Assembly (NCBI GenBank): GCA_030407005.1
Contig: JAUDYN010000001.1
Location: forward strand, 2,542,001-2,606,000
Direction: 5' to 3'
DNA length: 64,000 nt
Origin: Desarmillaria ectypa
Lineage: Eukaryota > Basidiomycota > Agaricomycetes > Agaricales > Physalacriaceae
In this document: piece after piece, positions 59,448 to 64,000 of the stretch
Numbering within the stretch: position 1 is the stretch's first letter
Layout: each line of letters opens with the position of its first letter
Notes under the pieces: generated by a model
Told to the model about the DNA's origin: nothing
What the model saw: only the letters and a program-made list of their open reading frames with translations
The model's database searches: none
Made by a program: the position numbers and the translations under genes

Positions 59448-59588
59448 ACCAAGTAACATATCTTTATAGATATTATTATAAATGGCCTGAAGACTAGGCA
59501 TCATGATATAATGCGCCATAATATAACAGTACTAGTTCAAAGCGTACTATGCACGCTCCTATGTTCTTTGGAGGATTATGTAGCACAT

Positions 59589-60911
59589 CTACGAAAATAG
59601 ATAAGCATAAAAAGATGTAGGAATCTCTGGTGCGCGCGCGGTTCTCCGGACTGGTCTACGCAGTCGGATCGCTGGGGAACGTGAAGGGGATGAAGCGGAC
59701 CGGGCTTGACGCAAGCGAGTACGCAAAGGTAATGAACGCCGAGGTGTGATGTCGGCGTTTGGGTCCATTGTCAAAGACGCCAGGTTTACAGGTAGGCCGT
59801 GTTCACACCCCGACTCATCTGCCTCGATATCTGATTCTCCGATGACGGACCATACTTCATCGATGTCTGGTTCAACATCTGCGACGGGCTGTAAAGGCGG
59901 GGAATTCTCGGGTACCGTGGATAGACCTGTGGCAACATCGTTTAGAGACTCGACGTCAGAGGTGAATTCGGATTCAGTATCAAATTGGGAGAATGTGTCG
60001 ATATCGGTTACAGGGGGGGTTGCAAGGGCGAAAGGTGCATGGGAGTCTGGACGAGTGACGTTGGGGCGCAGAAGGTAGGTAAGACGTTCACCGTCCTCTT
60101 CTTTGCCTACAGAAGTAATCAACAAGGGTAAAATGTTGGTAGATAGCGCTCACTGTAGCTGACAATCTCATGATACCTGGCGCAACAATGCACAACATAT
60201 CTGCCGAAAGCATCATCGTTGGTGCACCAGACCAACTGCAGTGGGGTACGGGACACTTCAAAGATGGTTCCGGTGTCACCGATAGCTCTCCTGACCCCCG
60301 TGCTCGTCGTCTGAGGAGTGTCTGGTGACATGACTGTCCCACCGACATGCAACCAATCGACAACTTCCTGCTCTATATCTTGAACAAGAAGCTGGGCGCG
60401 CCCGCCAGCCTTGCGAAGATCCCGTCGCATCCCTTTAAGACTCAGTGAAAAGCGACCTGCATTGGCTGAGTTGGGATCTCTAGTCGGGAGATGGGCTCCA
60501 GGAGCTTTGACAGTCCGAGAGAGATACGGTGGTAAGGGTTCAGGAAATGTGGTCTTGTTGGACGGAGGATCCAAAACATAATCTTTCTTTGTCGCAGAGA
60601 TGATATACGGGTTACCAACGAAGCGAGCTATAAACTTATCGTTGAATAACTCAAATCAGGATTGACGAATACAGACCGTTCTCTTTACGCTTGATCCACC
60701 TCTTCCCATCATTGTCGTTCCTCCTTCTCCCCTTCTTTAAGGGATAGGATGTGGAGAGAGATGTTGAAGGGGAAGGCCTGGATGTATGTAGATGGGAGTA
60801 ACGGTCCGTGAGGCCACGATTGCGCAGAATAGATGGGAAAGACAGAGGAATTGGTCCTTGGTATTGATTTATAGAATTAGCGTTTGAAGTATCGTTGCTG
60901 CCGTCTGCCAT
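59589..60911 (-). CDS. R3H-domain protein with R3H-associated N-terminus
   Basis: Starts MADGSNDTSNANSINQ; a basic block KKGRRRNDNDGKRWIKRKEN followed by RFVGNPYII fits the R3H-associated N-terminal domain of fungal proteins. An R3H-like nucleic-acid-binding domain follows (RAQLLVQDIEQEVVDWLHVG, FEVSRTPLQLVWCTNDDAFG, RYVVHCCARYHEIVSYS). The C-terminal 170 residues are disordered, acidic, then Arg-rich (SRSPAIRLRRPVRRTA). Intron near 60640 joins KEN-G to RFVG. Function unknown; single-stranded nucleic-acid binding is the family expectation. Start CAT at 60909-60911. Confidence 0.72.
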
Positions 60912-61363
60912 AGCTGCGATATTGACTGGGCAATAACTCGTAGTGGTTGGGTACAAAGTGAGTCACGGTCTGCCAGCCGGGTCCCGGATCCGCAATCATG
61001 CACGACTAGCCCACACTACCAAGCTCCTCGTCGGCAATGACAGCGACTTTCTGACCCGGCAGTCGACTATTTATATACATAATTACATTCATTCCAAGAA
61101 ATAAAGATGTGTAAATTATCTAAATGACAACGTCTACCTACTAGCATAAACAACGAAGAAATGGACAGTGAAGAGATGCAGTTTGATACAACGATAGATG
61201 AAAACTGATTATGGCTACAAAATGTTTAACGGAGGGATCCAAAAGAGATTATATCCATCGATATCGGACAAGGAATAAATGAAGTCCTTCGAGAACCCAG
61301 AGAAAGTCCCGACCCGGGATCGAAATTCTTTCATCTGAATCGTTCAGTTGTCTCCGACGGGTC
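60912..61363. other. Tandem spacer
   Basis: Between two minus-strand genes. The sequence is A/T-rich around 61070-61220, with no open frame of note and no RNA gene that I can recognise. Confidence 0.5.
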
Positions 61364-61756
61364 CTAGGCCCTCGCCTGTGCTAGCGCAGCCGTGTTATTG
61401 GAACTGAGCTGGAAGGGCGACAATAATATCGATGGCAGGACATCCTCATCGCGGTTCTGCTGCTTTTCTGCCCCATGCGCTGAAAAGTCGAGTCTCCTGC
61501 TCCGAACACCATGCACCCCGGTCCCCCTTGGGTCGTCGCTATTATGGTCTGTAGAAGTGCTCGTCCGTCCCTTGGGTCGTGGCGTAGCGAGGACGGAAGA
61601 GCTGTAGAACGCGCCAGTTTGTGCCACGGGAGTGGAATACCGACTGTCGGTCGAAGGAGACGGTCGTTGGGCGGAAGTAGGGTTAGGTGAAGGTGCCGGC
61701 GCCTGTGAGATGGGACGCAACTGGGCATCCCTTCTGGTGGCACTTCTCGTTTGCAT
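61364..61756 (-). CDS. Small Ser/Arg/Pro-rich hypothetical protein
   Basis: Single-exon gene of about 130 codons, starting MQTRSATRRDAQLRPISQ in an ACCACCATG context. The protein is disordered and Ser/Pro/Thr-rich with a C-terminal RSRRLDFSAHG and LPSILLSPFQ segment; no domain is recognised. The evidence that it is real is the promoter: a perfect TATAAAAG 72 bp upstream on the same strand. The frame extends further upstream to 61867, but that part crosses the TATA box and is untranslated. Ser-Pro pairs hint at phosphorylation, which is inference only. Confidence 0.5.
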   Translation of the reverse strand: MQTRSATRRDAQLRPISQAPAPSPNPTSAQRPSPSTDSRYSTPVAQTGAFYSSSVLATPRPKGRTSTSTDHNSDDPRGTGVHGVRSRRLDFSAHGAEKQQNRDEDVLPSILLSPFQLSSNNTAALAQARA

Positions 61757-62358
61757 GGTGGTAGGTAAGTAAGAAGGAAAGTTCTGGTGATTAGTGCCGT
61801 TCCACAATTGCTGTGATGTTTGTACCCCTTTTATAGGTAAGATCAGTACAGAACCACACTGTCTCATTCATGTCTAGAAAAATGTTACCTTGCGTTTTCT
61901 TGTTCTAAGGTCAAAGCGCACTGCGTAACCGTGGAGAAAAGGGACAAGATCAACCTTATATATGCTTCACGGCAATACACCGTCACCTTTTTATGGCATA
62001 TCTTGGATACCAAGGGCCTATTTGTGTTCAAACTAGCTCGGAGTTGACTCGTGGTAAGAGTCAAGGCTCACGCTCCAGCCCCTCGTACCATTTCACGCAC
62101 GAATTTCAATTAACGCACATGACCGAGCTATAAAGCCGCGTGGTAAATGACCTTGTCGCGACTATAATTATAAGTTAATAGTTCTATCTGTCGGGACAAA
62201 ATCCGAACATTGTTTGCCTATACAGTACATGAATGACCGAGAGAAATATAAGAAGTGGCAGAACATTCTTTTCCTCCTTCCTTCACGTTCGTCTAACCTC
62301 CTCGTACCGTATCACTTTCGTGTCTTCACTAGTCCTTCACCTTCTCTTCCTCTTCACA
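61757..62358. other. Divergent intergenic region
   Basis: Holds the TATA box of the small minus-strand gene and the CT-rich leader (about 62265-62355) of the plus-strand gene at 62359. Between them lies A/T-rich sequence (61950-62220) in which I see no gene. Confidence 0.55.
61828..61835 (-). promoter_or_regulatory. TATA box TATAAAAG
   Basis: Minus-strand consensus TATA box 72 bp upstream of the start codon at 61756, correctly spaced for a leader of about 40 bases. Confidence 0.55.
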
Positions 62359-63462
62359 ATGAACTTCTATCAGCCGTTGAGGCCCCCTCACCCGTTGAAT
62401 CTTCCGCTCTTCAACACGTCCGCCCCAAAACGTGCGCCTCTTCCAAAACGCGCTCCTCTTTGGCGCGCCCAGGCGATGAAAACAGCCAAGGTCACGAAAC
62501 TCACAAACGAACCCCCAAAACGTATGGCACCACAGTTTAGAAAGGACCGAGTGGAGACCATTGCGTCAGCTCTTCGACGCCACAAGCTTACTGGCCCTGC
62601 TCGTACGTCCAAACTGCCCGGCAGTAATCCGCCACTCCCTCATGAGGAGGACAATATCCCGAGTACCCCAACAGATAATATGGACGAGCTGGTCGCATCT
62701 CTGGATTCTACCCACCTCTATATTCTCACGGCCCACAGAAGTCAGATGGCTTTCGATACTAACCTCGCGCCAGAGGTGATGCGACAGCGCATGCAGAAGA
62801 TTGAGGACCACGACGCCGCTGCCTCACAAGCGAAGTTGAAGCGTCATCTGGAACGAAAAAAGGCCGAGTATGAGGAGCGAAGGAAGAGGGCCGAACAAAA
62901 GAAGAAACGGGACGAGCAGGCGAAGGAAGCGAAACGAAAGCAGGACGACGAGGAGCGGGAGCGCAAACGCAAGCTGAAGGAGGCGCAGCAGGCCAAGGTT
63001 TCTCCTCCCCATGAGCCACCGTCTAAGCCAGTGAGTATCTCTTGTTAATCCTATAACTACCCCTAATCGAGGCTGTTATGTTAGACTTGCGAAGAGTCAC
63101 CTTCGGCCGCACTGTACCGCCTGTACGAATTGAAGTGGGCGATTCTAAAGTCAGGCGACACAACATCTAGCGGTCATCCTACATTTGCGAACTTTCCTTG
63201 GCCATGTATCGAGACCATTTTCAGGGAGGAAGACCTCACGTCCCAAAAAGTCCGCGAGTTTCTTTTGGATCCTGCTAGGCCCAACGCGAAAGACAAGAGC
63301 AAGAAGGACATTATCAAAGAAGAGCTGTTGAGGTGGCATCCAGACAAGTTTATGAAGGTACTTCCGCTGGTGTATGAGAGCGAGAGGGAAAAGGTTAGCG
63401 CTGCAGCGAAGACTGTCGGGAGGCTGATGACGGAGTTGTTGCCCGAGTTCACTCGTACATAG
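62359..63462 (+). CDS. NFKBIL1-like nuclear protein with J-like HPDKF motif
   Basis: Starts MNFYQPLRPPHPLNLPLF (an in-frame ATG at 62233 would add a hydrophobic, CT-rich-coded leader and is less likely). Basic region, then a highly charged long helix (about 62780-63000, repeated Glu/Lys/Arg). After one intron the C-terminal domain reads YRLYELKWAILKS, FANFPWPCIETIF, LLRWHPDKFMKV, REKVSAAAKTVGRLMTELLP. The pattern F-x-x-x-PWP followed by L-x-W-HPDKF and a final helix matches the C-terminal domain of NFKBIL1 (I-kappa-B-like), which has no DnaJ HPD function as such. It lacks ankyrin repeats. I infer a nuclear RNA-related role. Confidence 0.65.
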
Positions 63463-63464
63463 AT

Positions 63465-63930
63465 CTAGAGCGTGCATTTGTCGTTTCCATACTTTATATC
63501 GAGTAGACTGTAGCATTCCTGAACAGATTCTGTTTCAATCAAGTTCAGTGGAGTGAACCGTATCGTCTGTCTCACAGTGGGGGTAATGCGGTTTTCATTG
63601 GCGGCTTCCACTCTAAATAAAGGCTCAAGATTTTCACAAAGACTACTGACCCCGGAAGCCATGTTTCTGCAAACTTTGAGTAATTGTCGCGCTGCCCTAA
63701 CTGCAGCATAGCTCGAATAGTAACTAGAGGTACAACTCTAGACGGTAGCTTCGGGCGGAGCGCACAAATCGGGTAATCTCCGGAAGGAGAACTCCGCCTG
63801 TACCAAGCAGAAACAAATAACGTGACTTGGGTTTGAACTTCGCGTGCCACATTTCAACCATTCCCCTTTGCGCGAAGCCCCCACCATGGTAAGCCCCTCA
63901 CCGTCTAGAGACATTTTCACGCTCACACTC
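63465..63930 (-). CDS. Possible small spliced gene, unrecognised
   Basis: The minus strand has a helical open stretch SYAAVRAARQLLKVCRNMAS followed by GVSSLCENLEPLFRVEAANE (about 63600-63710), preceded by a polypyrimidine CCTCTAG acceptor-like site, and upstream an ATG near 63917 (MSLDG) with a GTGAGG donor. The helix has a heptad pattern, unlike random sequence. I could not find exon edges that join all parts. It ends two bases past the stop of the plus-strand gene. Function unknown; a short coiled-coil subunit is possible. Confidence 0.3.
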
Positions 63931-64000
63931 GTTTTAGTTCTACTCAGAAGCGATTTTGTCGCGGCGCGGTCCACTTGGAAAAGTATGGCTCGCTGCACAC

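Noticed and set aside
62233..62358. Upstream ATG extension of the NFKBIL1-like gene resembling a signal peptide
   Set aside because: The hydrophobic residues come from a CT-rich leader tract; the protein is otherwise highly charged and nuclear-like.
63650..63860. Possible tRNA with A-box-like TAGCTCGAATAG and B-box-like GGGTTTGAAC
   Set aside because: No acceptor or anticodon stem could be paired and the spacing is wrong.

Overview
The window is a gene-dense, transposon-free stretch of a filamentous basidiomycete genome, most likely an Agaricomycete (mushroom-forming) fungus. Evidence seen directly: almost every gene is interrupted by many introns of about 45-60 nt, usually with GT...AG ends; genes alternate between strands with short spacers; CT-rich tracts precede start codons; and the gene set is fungal (chitin synthase, Mga2/Spt23-type membrane transcription factor, Atg6, Gyp1, Nup2, Bli-3-like flavoprotein, F-box protein). 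The DNA polymerase kappa and the CDCA7-type zinc finger argue against a Saccharomyces-like yeast. I saw no rRNA, tRNA, CRISPR array or transposon. Gene limits were built by hand-splicing, so internal exon edges are approximate unless stated; start and stop codons were checked base by base for most genes.

Layout, left to right. 0.27-4.5 kb, all minus: Ap4A phosphorylase (APA2), a small DUF7727-like membrane protein, a single-pass membrane protein with two extracellular beta-rich modules. 5.0-8.1 kb plus: a large protein ending in a HicA-like domain. 8.2-10.5 kb: a Rec114-like meiotic protein and a VanZ-like membrane protein with start codons only 49 bp apart. 10.6-12.8 kb minus: a mitochondrial-type membrane protein. 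13.3-17.1 kb plus: MGA2/SPT23. 17.3-19.0 kb minus: RAD9. 19.2-21.1 kb minus: a decayed GH27 alpha-galactosidase. 21.3-24.0 kb plus: PH/coiled-coil protein. 24.2-29.8 kb minus: ATP16, GSH1, ATG6. 30.5-31.8 kb plus: a caspase-like protein without its catalytic Cys. 32.3-35.0 kb plus: DNA polymerase kappa. 35.1-40.1 kb: RraA-like protein (-), GYP1 (+), NUP2 (-). 40.4-44.2 kb minus: F-box protein, Bli-3-like flavoprotein, TIM17. 44.4-46.6 kb plus: CDCA7-type zinc finger protein. 46.7-49.3 kb: SWS1 (-) and TRM11 (+). 49.4-51.5 kb minus: MFS transporter. 52.1-55.3 kb: WBP4-like splicing protein (+) and membrane-anchored Smr protein (-). 55.6-59.4 kb plus: chitin synthase. 59.6-61.8 kb minus: R3H protein and a small TATA-driven gene. 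62.4-63.5 kb plus: NFKBIL1-like protein. 63.5-64.0 kb: an unresolved minus-strand candidate.

The genes do not form one pathway; this is a housekeeping neighbourhood. Two loose themes stand out: DNA repair and recombination (Rec114-like, Rad9, Pol kappa, Sws1), and chromatin or RNA factors (CDCA7-type, Trm11, WBP4-like, R3H, NFKBIL1-like). The most interesting points are three probable GC-AG introns, each supported by reading frame and family fit; the pseudo-caspase; the HicA-like domain with an altered GSH motif; the CDCA7-type finger joined to a WSD/WHIM-like module; and the very small SWS1 gene.
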